14,787 nt of DNA from Peptococcaceae bacterium (GTDB lineage: Bacteria > Bacillota > Desulfotomaculia > Desulfotomaculales > Desulfocucumaceae). A program made the position numbers and the translations under genes. Of the stretch, positions 7,019 to 14,219 are shown piece by piece. The stretch is from assembly GCA_013336365.1 (NCBI GenBank), contig JAAXTT010000026.1, forward strand, positions 1 to 14,787. Direction: 5' to 3'. Under the pieces are notes generated by a model. The model was given only the letters and a program-made list of their open reading frames with translations. It ran no database searches and had not been told where the DNA came from. Numbering within the stretch: position 1 is the first letter of the stretch; each line of letters begins with the position of its first letter.

Positions 7019-9601
7019 CCAATCCTCAGAGCTTATGGGCTTGTCAAAGCTCCTTAGCTGGGCCAACTCAAAGCCGTGTTTTTCAGCCAATTTTCTAAGA
7101 TACAGCATATTATCCAGGGATAGGTTTGCTCCAATGCTCATATCTGTATAGTGATGCTCCAAGGCAAGCATCATGGTTTCAGCCATACAGGCATAGGACA
7201 GCCCTGTCTCAAAGCCGAAGTCCCAGCCAAGGGAAGGTCTGCCGGGCACTGCAACTATTCCACCATCAATAACCAAGACATCCGGTCTGATTTGGCATAA
7301 AGAGGGCCTAACATTAGCCGGCCTGGATATATCGCAAATTATTGCTCCTGATTGAAGCTGAGCCGGTTCGATTAGGTCATCCAGACTATTAGTAGCAGTA
7401 AGTATTACTTGGGCCTGGGGAAGTCCATCAGATATTTTAGTGGTTATAACTAATAGGTTATTGGCCTCCAAAGCATCAATAAAGGGAAGCCAATCTGCCT
7501 CCGGTGCTGTTTCCTCGGGCAGTTGCTGCTTTGATAAAAACCTTGCAATGCCAGAGTTTGGATATTTTTCTCCAAAGTCCGGTTCTTTGCTTAAGTGTCT
7601 GCAGATATCAATTGCCACCAGTCGCAGGCGACGGGTGCTTGCCTTTGGATGGCGTGAACTGCCAATCAAGATAATTTTATTTAGTTCCTCAGATAGGAGT
7701 ATAGCCAGAGATCTTCCGATAGAACCGGTTGCGCCTATTACAGCTACGCAGCTTGAAGCCAAATTAATTTCAAGCTTTTTGGCAGCCAGCTTAACAGCAT
7801 CTATTCCGGCAACTACAGTGTAGCTATTACCGGTAGTTACAGGGAGAAACCTTCCTTGTAGGGTGGTTCCACTTTTTGAGATAACGGAGGTATAGGCCCC
7901 CAGACCGACCAGTTTGGCCCCACCCTTAATTGCAAGCGCCATTGCTTTATCCAACAGGTTCAGAGCTTCCTCAGGTGATAGCTCCAGCATTTCCTTGGCA
8001 GTATAGGGGAGAGTAATAAACTCGCCATAGGCTTTGTCTCCGGTTTTTGAGCTTACTAATGTTCTGCCAATCACAAAGGGATCAAGAATTTCAGTCCCCA
8101 GTTCAGCCAATTTTTTAAGGTTGTCTTTAGATAATTCTGACAAACTACTGTCAAATTGTTGATAGTTTTCAAGCTCCAAAGGGTGAATTAGAAAGGCAAA
8201 GCGCCCCTCCCTAGGATCTTCTGAGGGAAGACTAAGATTCCAAGGGTGACTTCCGGGATTTTCTTTTGGTGTGGAGAAATATTTTCGTTGGTTATTTCCC
8301 AAAACAGGCCCCATTACAGCAGCAGTATTGCCTTCCGCCAACAAATTCAAAACATTTTTCAATGCATCCAGGGCTATTTGACACTCATCTTTTTCCACAG
8401 TAAGAGATGGCTCTAGGCGGATTACTTTATTGCCATTCAAGGTTGGTGCAACCCGCAGGTTTTCCACATTTAAAAGATAGCTGGAAACAAGTGGAGTGAG
8501 GCTTTCCTGCTCTGATAACACTGCCAGGAAGCAGTCCGGAAAGTCATTTCTGGACATTTCCAATTCTATTCCAAGCATATATCCTCTGCCTCGCACATCC
8601 TTCAAAACAATTGAATAAAGACTTTGTAACTTTATTAGTTCCTGTTTAAGATACTCACCATTCAAGGCAACCTTTTTAACAAGCTCCTGATCATTTCGGG
8701 TAAGTATATCCAAGACCTTAAGACCTATCCTACAGCCCAGAGTATTGGCGGCAAAGGTTGAGGAATGACGGTCTCCGAAATCCTTTGTGTATGCTTCCTC
8801 ACTGCATATGCAGGCACCAATAGGGAAAAGTCCTCCTCCTAATGCTTTTGCCAGTAAGATAATATCAGGAGATATTTTTTCCTTTTCACAGGCAAAAAGA
8901 TTACCTGTGCGGCCTAAGCCGGTTTGTATTTCATCAGCTATAAATAACACGCCGAATTTTGCGCATAACTCTCTGGCTTCAAACAGATAACCGGGAGGAG
9001 GGACAATTATTCCTCCTTCTCCTTGGATAGGCTCAATTATTAAGGCTGCATAGAAGGTGCTGTTATTTTCTAATTCAGCAGACAGTGCATCAAGATCGCC
9101 AAAGGGTATATGTTTAAAGCCTGGGATTGGCAGTCCGAAAGGATTCTGATAGTATTTTTTACCGGTTGCAGATAATGCTCCCATGGTTTTTCCGTGAAAG
9201 CTGTTATAGGTACTAAGAATACCGAGTCTGCCGGTGGCAGAACGGGCCATTTTTATTGCGGCTTCTACTGCTTCAGCACCACTATTGGTGAAGGTAACAT
9301 AGGAAAGATTTCCGGGAGCCAGCTTTACCAGTTTTTCTGCCAGTTCACCTGCAGCTTGCAGAGAAGAGGGTTGAATAAGGCTGGGCTGGGCATTGTCTCT
9401 AATATCTTCCAAAGCCTTCCATATTTCCGGTGGGTTGAACCCAAAGGGCAGTGCACCGTAGGCAGCAATAAAATCAAGATATTTATTGCCTAGGTGATCA
9501 AAAAGATAGTGGCCTTCTCCACGAGTATATACCTTGTCCATTTGAACCATTTCCAGGAGCTTACCTAAAAATGGATTGACGTATTGAGTAAAATTATGCA
9601 T
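6995..9601 (-). CDS. Fusion: class III aminotransferase + AAR-like acyl-thioester reductase
   Basis: This 868-residue two-enzyme protein has a class III PLP-dependent aminotransferase at residues 1 to about 430: TNSGAEAVEAAIKMAR, Asp223 in IADEIQTGLGRTG, and the PLP Schiff-base Lys252 in ILLAKALGGG. After a linker, residues 468 to about 860 resemble cyanobacterial long-chain acyl-ACP reductase: LGAYTSVISKSG, TTGNSYTVVAG, an NAD(P)H motif GATGSIG at 623-629, VIDGGIV, and YACMAETMMLALE with Cys805 aligned by eye to the catalytic Cys of Synechococcus AAR (FACFAEAMLLEFE). The inferred reaction is acyl thioester to aldehyde to primary amine, or the reverse order of modules; the true substrate is unknown. 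No membrane segments are seen, so it is cytoplasmic. The Shine-Dalgarno AAGGG lies 9-10 nt before the ATG. It sits 45 nt downstream of a regulator gene and is probably co-transcribed. No minus-strand terminator is visible after it. Confidence 0.88.
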   Translation of the reverse strand: MHNFTQYVNPFLGKLLEMVQMDKVYTRGEGHYLFDHLGNKYLDFIAAYGALPFGFNPPEIWKALEDIRDNAQPSLIQPSSLQAAGELAEKLVKLAPGNLSYVTFTNSGAEAVEAAIKMARSATGRLGILSTYNSFHGKTMGALSATGKKYYQNPFGLPIPGFKHIPFGDLDALSAELENNSTFYAALIIEPIQGEGGIIVPPPGYLFEARELCAKFGVLFIADEIQTGLGRTGNLFACEKEKISPDIILLAKALGGGLFPIGACICSEEAYTKDFGDRHSSTFAANTLGCRIGLKVLDILTRNDQELVKKVALNGEYLKQELIKLQSLYSIVLKDVRGRGYMLGIELEMSRNDFPDCFLAVLSEQESLTPLVSSYLLNVENLRVAPTLNGNKVIRLEPSLTVEKDECQIALDALKNVLNLLAEGNTAAVMGPVLGNNQRKYFSTPKENPGSHPWNLSLPSEDPREGRFAFLIHPLELENYQQFDSSLSELSKDNLKKLAELGTEILDPFVIGRTLVSSKTGDKAYGEFITLPYTAKEMLELSPEEALNLLDKAMALAIKGGAKLVGLGAYTSVISKSGTTLQGRFLPVTTGNSYTVVAGIDAVKLAAKKLEINLASSCVAVIGATGSIGRSLAILLSEELNKIILIGSSRHPKASTRRLRLVAIDICRHLSKEPDFGEKYPNSGIARFLSKQQLPEETAPEADWLPFIDALEANNLLVITTKISDGLPQAQVILTATNSLDDLIEPAQLQSGAIICDISRPANVRPSLCQIRPDVLVIDGGIVAVPGRPSLGWDFGFETGLSYACMAETMMLALEHHYTDMSIGANLSLDNMLYLRKLAEKHGFELAQLRSFDKPISSEDWKKVTGSR

Positions 9602-9646
9602 AAATAGATTCCCTTCTGAAAATAAAAATAAGTCGATTCAATTTTA

Positions 9647-10207
9647 CTACTCAGTTAGAGAGTGTTTTTTCGTATCAAAACCATTGTTTTTTATTTGGCG
9701 TGTAAGCTGTCTAAGCTGATCAGGATTAACCCAGCGGTCCTCAGTAATTGGGGATATTCCGATCTCCCAGCTAATAAGCCTTGGACCAAGAATGGCTTCT
9801 GCCATTCTGATTCGCATATCTGACCCAATAAAAATAACTGCATCATATGTTTTTAGCTGAGATATGATTTCCATAAAGCTATTCACCAGCTCAGTGCCGG
9901 TTTTATCCTCTACAAAGCTAATTCGCTCCCGGTCGTTCATCAGGAACAGATAATCTACGCCTTCTTCCTTGGCAATCCTGGTAAGCTCAGCAGTGTTTGA
10001 TACAGGGAAACCTACTAAAGCAAGCTTAGAACCCTTTCTGACCTCACCCAAACTCTCCAGTCTTGAAATTAATGTTCTGTCGACTGCAAGCCTGTCTGCA
10101 ATTTCCTGTTGAGATAGACCGGATTGTCGAAGTTCTAATATCTGATCTATTGTACGATAGATTTTTTCGGGATTTATTAACTTATCACCTATTCGGATGA
10201 AATTCAT
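9647..10207 (-). CDS. HTH transcriptional regulator of the aminotransferase-reductase operon
   Basis: This 186-residue protein has an N-terminal helix-turn-helix at about residues 13-45 (ILELRQSGLSQQEIADRLAVDRTLISRLE), of the Xre/sigma-region-4 type. The C-terminal part, about 130 residues (from KLALVGFPVSNTAELTRIAKEEGVDYLFLM to SWEIGISPITEDRWVNPDQL), has an alternating strand/helix look and may be a ligand-sensing domain; I do not recognise it. The start is the ATG at 10205-10207, with AGGAGG exactly 6 nt upstream. The frame continues upstream into the structured RNA region, but that part has no family-like sequence. It is the first gene of the minus-strand operon with the fusion enzyme, and a dyad lies between its promoter and its ribosome site, suggesting autoregulation. 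Confidence 0.82.
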   Translation of the reverse strand: MNFIRIGDKLINPEKIYRTIDQILELRQSGLSQQEIADRLAVDRTLISRLESLGEVRKGSKLALVGFPVSNTAELTRIAKEEGVDYLFLMNDRERISFVEDKTGTELVNSFMEIISQLKTYDAVIFIGSDMRIRMAEAILGPRLISWEIGISPITEDRWVNPDQLRQLTRQIKNNGFDTKKHSLTE

Positions 10208-10222
10208 GCCCATCCTCCTTGT

Positions 10223-10236
10223 GCACAGTTGTGTGC
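10223..10236. promoter_or_regulatory. Inverted repeat in the regulator leader, candidate operator
   Basis: GCACA and TGTGC, separated by GTTG, form a perfect 5-bp dyad just downstream of the predicted transcription start and just before the Shine-Dalgarno. Its position suits binding by the regulator itself. This is inference from position and symmetry only; the dyad is short. Confidence 0.4.
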
Positions 10237-10244
10237 TCATGATT

Positions 10245-10273
10245 ATTTTAACAGGAATTATAATCCACTTCAA
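10245..10273 (-). promoter_or_regulatory. Promoter of the regulator-fusion operon
   Basis: On the minus strand, TTGAAG (10273-10268) is followed after exactly 17 bp by TAAAAT (10250-10245), with TG one base upstream (extended -10). It starts immediately after the terminator of the upstream RNA. Confidence 0.75.
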
Positions 10274-10279
10274 GGCAAA

Positions 10280-10304
10280 TGAATAAGCAACCCATAAGGG
10301 TTGC
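10280..10304 (-). terminator. Terminator of the large RNA
   Basis: On the minus strand, GCAACCC (10304-10298) pairs GGGTTGC (10293-10287) across a TTAT loop and is followed by TTATTCATTT. The T tract is imperfect, so termination may be partial and some transcripts may read into the regulator operon. Confidence 0.7.
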
Positions 10305-10892
10305 CTATTAAAATTATTCAGTGAAAGCATGACTAGGTAAATGTTACGGCATAGGTCCGGCAGGTTTTCCCAGAAGGCTACCTGTCGTTGCCGACAAGGC
10401 GGTTTCCCTTTAAAACCCCTCCAAGCAATAAACGCCTGGGACCGGATTGCCACTTAGTCCGTACTGTAATCCCTAGTATGCCCTATCTCAAAGATAGACA
10501 GCCTAGAAGTTTTCCTTAACGGTTGACTCTTTTATTAGCCTCTTTTGCAGTCTATGGTTTCAAAAATCAGATCATATTTAGGTAATTTAATCTGTTTTAT
10601 TCCCCATAGCCACTCAAGGCGGGCTACACTGCACGCAGCTTTCTACCACATGCAGGTTACTCCCCGGACGTAAGCTTTTTGCCTACAGAAACGGGTCTCC
10701 ACGGAATCAGGAACAACAATACATGCCTTTGTATTTAGTCCTAAAACCTTAACTCCCAGTCCAAACCCCCGATGGCGTCGAAAGCAAGCACCAGGAACTT
10801 CATCGATGTGCCCTTAGCGGATTTTTAGCCCCGCCTTCATAAAAGAGTACCCGACTAGGATACTGCTTCACTGATTATTTATCTTTACCACT
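10280..10892 (-). ncRNA. Large structured noncoding RNA (about 610 nt), possibly OLE-class
   Basis: No credible protein frame occupies this interval, yet a near-consensus promoter and a terminator bracket it on the minus strand. Helices, in transcript order with window positions: a long-range helix of 10838-10826 with 10625-10616 (AAGGCGGG with CCCGCCTT, plus CTA/TAG beyond one bulge); a hairpin AATACA-AAGGCA-TGTATT (10735-10718); a 7-bp hairpin CTGCATG/CGTGCAG (10655-10629, one G-U); CTATCT-TTG-AGATAG (10497-10483); GGCATA with TATGCC (10482-10477 with 10353-10348); and TGTCG-GCAA-CGACA with a GNRA tetraloop (10396-10383). Length, ornate folding and host type recall OLE RNA (Ornate Large Extremophilic), a membrane-associated RNA of anaerobic and alkaliphilic Firmicutes. 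I cannot match its consensus from memory, and its protein partner OapA is not nearby. I saw no RNase P, tmRNA, SRP or group II intron hallmarks. High confidence in an RNA gene, low-to-moderate in OLE. Confidence 0.78.
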
Positions 10893-10898
10893 ACTACG

Positions 10899-10927
10899 AT
10901 TTTAACAATATTCCGGATTTTTGTAAA
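10899..10927 (-). promoter_or_regulatory. Promoter of the large RNA
   Basis: On the minus strand, TTTACA (10927-10922) is followed by a 17-bp spacer and TAAAAT (10904-10899), with TG one base upstream giving an extended -10 (TGTTAAAAT). The same TGTTAAAAT box occurs in the downstream regulator promoter. Transcription is predicted to start near 10892. Confidence 0.78.
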
Positions 10928-11084
10928 ACAGCTGGGACATTCAAAAAAGGTCAATTCTAATAGCAGTAAAGTCAAGTTGTGATAATAACCATATAATTAT
11001 TCAATTTCAGGATTTTGCTTGAAATAGCTTCGAATATCTAAACTTTATAATATATTTTAATTAATGAGAGTTCCATTTTGTTTT

Positions 11085-11093
11085 TGATAAAAT
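11085..11093 (+). promoter_or_regulatory. Extended -10 promoter of the HtrA gene
   Basis: TGATAAAAT places TG one base before TAAAAT (11088-11093), about 35 bp before the start codon. No good -35 was found. A second possible -10 (TATAAT, 11046-11051) lies upstream, also without a clear -35. Confidence 0.45.
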
Positions 11094-11127
11094 AAATAGG
11101 AATATTTATTTCCCAGGAGGTATTCAG

Positions 11128-12270
11128 ATGAATATTGAAAGAGAAAATAAAAAAACCGGGTGGATTATTGCTGGCTTTATTCTGGGGATAGTGGTATCGA
11201 GCATTGCCTTTTATATTTTCCCCACGGGAGTTACCAGGGCAGCTGATGAGGGTAAGACGGTTATCAGTGCTAATCTTCAGGGTCCAAGCTTTATTGCCGA
11301 TGTTGTAGATAAGACCAGCCCGGCAGTTGTTTTAGTCAGTACTATGGTTCCCAGCAGAGCAAGCTATGAAGATCCGTTTTTTAATGATCCGTTTTTTAAA
11401 CAATTTTTTGGAGATTCTATACCAAGAGATAGGGAGCAAAGATATATTCAGGGTATGGGATCAGGGTTCATTATAAGTAAGGATGGTTATATACTGACCA
11501 ATGAGCATGTGGTCAGTGGTTCAACAGGTATTGAGATATTTATGGCCGGCAGTGACAAGGCAATTCCTGCAAAATTGGTAGGTTCTGATTATGAACTGGA
11601 TTTGGCAGTATTGAAAATTTCTGTTGAAAAGGCGCTGCCTTTTTTGGAGCTGGGTGACTCTGATTCTGTAAGGGTTGGAGAATGGACAATTGCTATTGGA
11701 AATCCTCAGGGTTTGGATCACACAGTTACTGTGGGAGTAATCAGTGCAAAAGGCCGACCTATTACAGTGGACAATAAGCAATATAAAAACCTTTTACAGA
11801 CAGATGCATCTATTAATCCCGGTAATAGTGGCGGTCCCCTTATTAATGGCAGGGGACAGGTAATAGGAATTAATACTGCTGTCAGTGCTTCAGGCCAAGG
11901 AATAGGGTTTGCCATACCTACCAGCACAGTTAAGCCTGTACTGGACACCTTAATCAACAATGGAAAAATAACCCATCCCTGGCTGGGTATTTATATTCAA
12001 CCAATGAATCAGGAGATAGCATCAAGATATAACTTTTCTGTCAATACCGGAGCATTGGTAACCTCCCTGGTAGACGGGGGTCCTGCCGGCAGGGCCGGAA
12101 TCATCCAGGGGGATATTATTGTTGAAATAAATAAGGTTAGAATCAGCAACACTGAGGATTTAACCTCATTAATCAGTAAGACAAAGCCCGGAGACAGAGC
12201 TCAGATAACGGTAAATCGCAAGGGCAAGAGCTTAAAGATCCCGGTTATAATAGCGGAGAGGGCCAGATAA
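11128..12270 (+). CDS. Membrane-anchored HtrA/DegP-type serine protease
   Basis: This 380-residue S1C protease degrades or refolds misfolded proteins at the outer face of the membrane. An uncleaved N-terminal anchor spans about residues 11-32 (GWIIAGFILGIVVSSIAFYIF). The trypsin-like domain carries the full catalytic triad: His127 (TNEHVVSG), Asp158 (YELDLAVLKI) and Ser234 (NPGNSGGPL). A single PDZ domain follows at about 285-375 (WLGIYIQP, GPAGRAGIIQGDIIVEINK). The linker has the usual DPFF repeats, here encoded by an exact 14-bp duplication. A strong Shine-Dalgarno (AGGAGGT) precedes the ATG. Firmicutes homologues include HtrA, HtrB and YyxA, and I cannot choose between these names. The stop lies only 8 bp from the stop of the convergent gene, with no obvious terminator between them. 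Confidence 0.95.
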   Translation: MNIERENKKTGWIIAGFILGIVVSSIAFYIFPTGVTRAADEGKTVISANLQGPSFIADVVDKTSPAVVLVSTMVPSRASYEDPFFNDPFFKQFFGDSIPRDREQRYIQGMGSGFIISKDGYILTNEHVVSGSTGIEIFMAGSDKAIPAKLVGSDYELDLAVLKISVEKALPFLELGDSDSVRVGEWTIAIGNPQGLDHTVTVGVISAKGRPITVDNKQYKNLLQTDASINPGNSGGPLINGRGQVIGINTAVSASGQGIGFAIPTSTVKPVLDTLINNGKITHPWLGIYIQPMNQEIASRYNFSVNTGALVTSLVDGGPAGRAGIIQGDIIVEINKVRISNTEDLTSLISKTKPGDRAQITVNRKGKSLKIPVIIAERAR

Positions 12271-12278
12271 ATATAAAT

Positions 12279-13307
12279 TTATTTGTATTCACAATTATAT
12301 AATACCCTTGGGGTTATCTCACTTATTTTGGCGCAGCCTGTCAGAATCATTGATTGTTTTAGTTCGGTAGCCATTTTTTCCAGCACTGCTTTTACTCCGG
12401 CGGCACCGTTGCCCAGAGCACCGGTTATTATAGGACGACCAAGGAGCACGCCATCAGCCCCAAGGGCAAGAAGTTTTAGAACATCGATACCATAGCGTAC
12501 TCCGCCATCAGCAATAATGGTTAGAGAACTTTTCAATTCGGCAGCTATTTGTGGTAACACATCAGCAGCTCCGGGGGCATGGTCGATAATTCTGCCTCCA
12601 TGATTAGACACAACTATTGCAGCAGCCCCGGCTTTTGCTGCAATTATTCCTTCGTCCACTGTCATTATCCCTTTAACGATGAAGGGCAAATTGGTTGAAC
12701 TAACCAGCTCTTTCAGTTCAGCCAATGTTTTGGGCTCAACCGGCTGACCATTTAGGGCCATTGCCAATAGGCCGGCGCCATCAATATCAATTCCCACGGC
12801 AATGGCACCATTTTTTTCTGCTTGGCGTATTCTTTCTATTACCTCATGATTTTTTCTTGGCTTGATTATAGGAATCCCAAAGCCATTTTCTACCTCAATG
12901 GCCTCCAGTCCGGACAGATAAAAGCCGGGATCTCCTCCATCTCCACACATACCAATGGTACCGGCTGATTTACTGCCGGTAATTACAGAGCTGATAAACT
13001 CCTTCTCTGATATCTTGCCACCCATATTATAAGAAACTCCGGTTATTGGAGCTGACATTATGGGGTAAAGGATTTCCCGGCCAAAAATCTTGGTTTTTAA
13101 ATCAGGGTTCTTTGCATTGTGAAGAGTTCTTAAGTTAACCTTATATCTTTCTAGGGCGTTTAAATTTTCCATAAAGGATAATCCGGTGCCTATTCCACCC
13201 ATGCCCGGTATTTTCCCGGCACAGGCTCTACCATCACAAACAGGACAAACCTGGCAAAATCCTTTCAGGTTTTTTCTTGCCTCCTGCCTCAAATCACTCC
13301 AATTCAT
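12279..13307 (-). CDS. FMN-dependent alpha-hydroxy-acid oxidase-like protein with N-terminal Cys cluster
   Basis: This 342-residue TIM-barrel flavoprotein is of the lactate/glycolate oxidase (LldD, COG1304) type. Family marks are PIMSAPITG near residue 80, FIVKGIMTVDEG, VVSNHGGRIIDHAPGAADVLPQI with the expected catalytic His, and the phosphate-binding IIADGGVRYGIDVLKLLALGADGVLLGRP. The family reaction is oxidation of 2-hydroxy acids to 2-oxo acids; in an anaerobe the electron acceptor and substrate are open. Distinctive is the N-terminal cysteine group Cys18, 21, 24 and 29 (FCQVCPVCDGRAC), which could hold Fe-S or zinc. The start is the ATG at 13305-13307, with AAGGAG 7 nt upstream. The frame extends 12 codons further, but that Met has no ribosome site and its codons include this Shine-Dalgarno. 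It is divergent from the TtcA-like gene. Confidence 0.87.
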   Translation of the reverse strand: MNWSDLRQEARKNLKGFCQVCPVCDGRACAGKIPGMGGIGTGLSFMENLNALERYKVNLRTLHNAKNPDLKTKIFGREILYPIMSAPITGVSYNMGGKISEKEFISSVITGSKSAGTIGMCGDGGDPGFYLSGLEAIEVENGFGIPIIKPRKNHEVIERIRQAEKNGAIAVGIDIDGAGLLAMALNGQPVEPKTLAELKELVSSTNLPFIVKGIMTVDEGIIAAKAGAAAIVVSNHGGRIIDHAPGAADVLPQIAAELKSSLTIIADGGVRYGIDVLKLLALGADGVLLGRPIITGALGNGAAGVKAVLEKMATELKQSMILTGCAKISEITPRVLYNCEYK

Positions 13308-13451
13308 AGGGATTCTCCTTTTTTCAGCTTTGGTCTTTGCCAAGCTTTAGTATATAATGTTCTTAATTGTAGGGTAGTATGCGGTTTTTTTTAAGTAATT
13401 AAGTTTATCATAAAAAAAATCAGTTACAAAATATCTGTAAGGAGTTTTATA

Positions 13452-14189
13452 GTGACCCAAAAAGGCTCAAACAACTGGATAATGTCTAAAATAAAAAAGA
13501 GTATGATTGATTACGAAATGGTAGCCGAAGGTGATAGGATTGCCGTAGGTCTTTCTGGGGGTAAAGACAGTGGGGTGTTGCTTTATGCTTTGGAACGAAT
13601 AAGACGGACAGTGCCCTTCAAATTTGAAATCCAAGGGGTATTTCTTGATTTGGGCTTTGGCATGGATATAAGCTCTTTGGAAAGCTATTGCAGAAAAATG
13701 GACCTGCCCTTTACTCATAAGAAAACCGATATAGGCGAGATTGTTTTCGACATCAGAAAAGAGAAAAACCCCTGTTCACTTTGTTCAAATCTCAGAAGGG
13801 GAGCACTAAACGAGCTGGCCTTGGAATTAGGTTGCAACAAAGTGGCACTTGGCCATCATCTGGACGATTTGGTGGAAACCTTTTTTTTGAGTTTAATCTA
13901 TGCCGGCAAGCTGGAAACTTTTTCCCCCAATACCTATCTGGATAGAACCAATCTTCATGTTATCAGGCCCCTTGTTTATTTGGAGGGAGAATATATCAGC
14001 CAGCTGGCAATAACCGAGAAGGTACCTATAATAAAAAATCCCTGTCCGGCCAATGGAATAACAAAACGAGAAGAGATTAAGGAACTGATGGCTGACCTGA
14101 GGGAAAAATATCCCGATTTGAGAGGAAAGGTTTTAGCTGCCTTAAAAAACAGTGATGCCAGCAAACTTTGGTCAAAAGCATTATCATAG
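13452..14189 (+). CDS. TtcA-like tRNA 2-thiolation PP-loop protein
   Basis: This 245-residue ATP-pyrophosphatase of the TtcA/TtuA family activates a tRNA base by adenylation before sulfur insertion. The PP-loop SGGKDS is at residues 35-40 and GHHLDD at 134-139. Three cysteines at 108, 111 (PCSLC) and 198 (NPCPANG) match the Fe-S ligand layout of TtcA, whose product is 2-thiocytidine at tRNA position 32. Clostridia carry several paralogues of this family, so the exact target base is uncertain and no symbol is given. The start is GTG, with AAGGAG 7 nt upstream. The next gene follows after 30 nt and is probably co-transcribed. Confidence 0.88.
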   Translation: MTQKGSNNWIMSKIKKSMIDYEMVAEGDRIAVGLSGGKDSGVLLYALERIRRTVPFKFEIQGVFLDLGFGMDISSLESYCRKMDLPFTHKKTDIGEIVFDIRKEKNPCSLCSNLRRGALNELALELGCNKVALGHHLDDLVETFFLSLIYAGKLETFSPNTYLDRTNLHVIRPLVYLEGEYISQLAITEKVPIIKNPCPANGITKREEIKELMADLREKYPDLRGKVLAALKNSDASKLWSKALS

Positions 14190-14219
14190 TATTGATTAAC
14201 AGTAACAGGGGGTGAGCCA

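Noticed and set aside
10208..10453. An 82-residue N-terminal extension of the regulator
   Set aside because: It passes through the terminator and 3' half of the structured RNA and through a promoter. AGGAGG sits 6 nt before the ATG at 10207.
10280..10892. RNase P RNA, tmRNA, SRP RNA or a group II intron
   Set aside because: No GAGGAAAGTCC-type RNase P core, no tRNA-like CCA end or tag frame, no SRP GGAAGCA-type loop, and no domain V hairpin or intron-encoded protein were seen.
13308..13451. A riboswitch or T-box in the gap between the divergent genes
   Set aside because: The gap is AT-rich with T and A runs, and no stable hairpin or conserved T-box sequence was found. Only weak promoter-like boxes are present.
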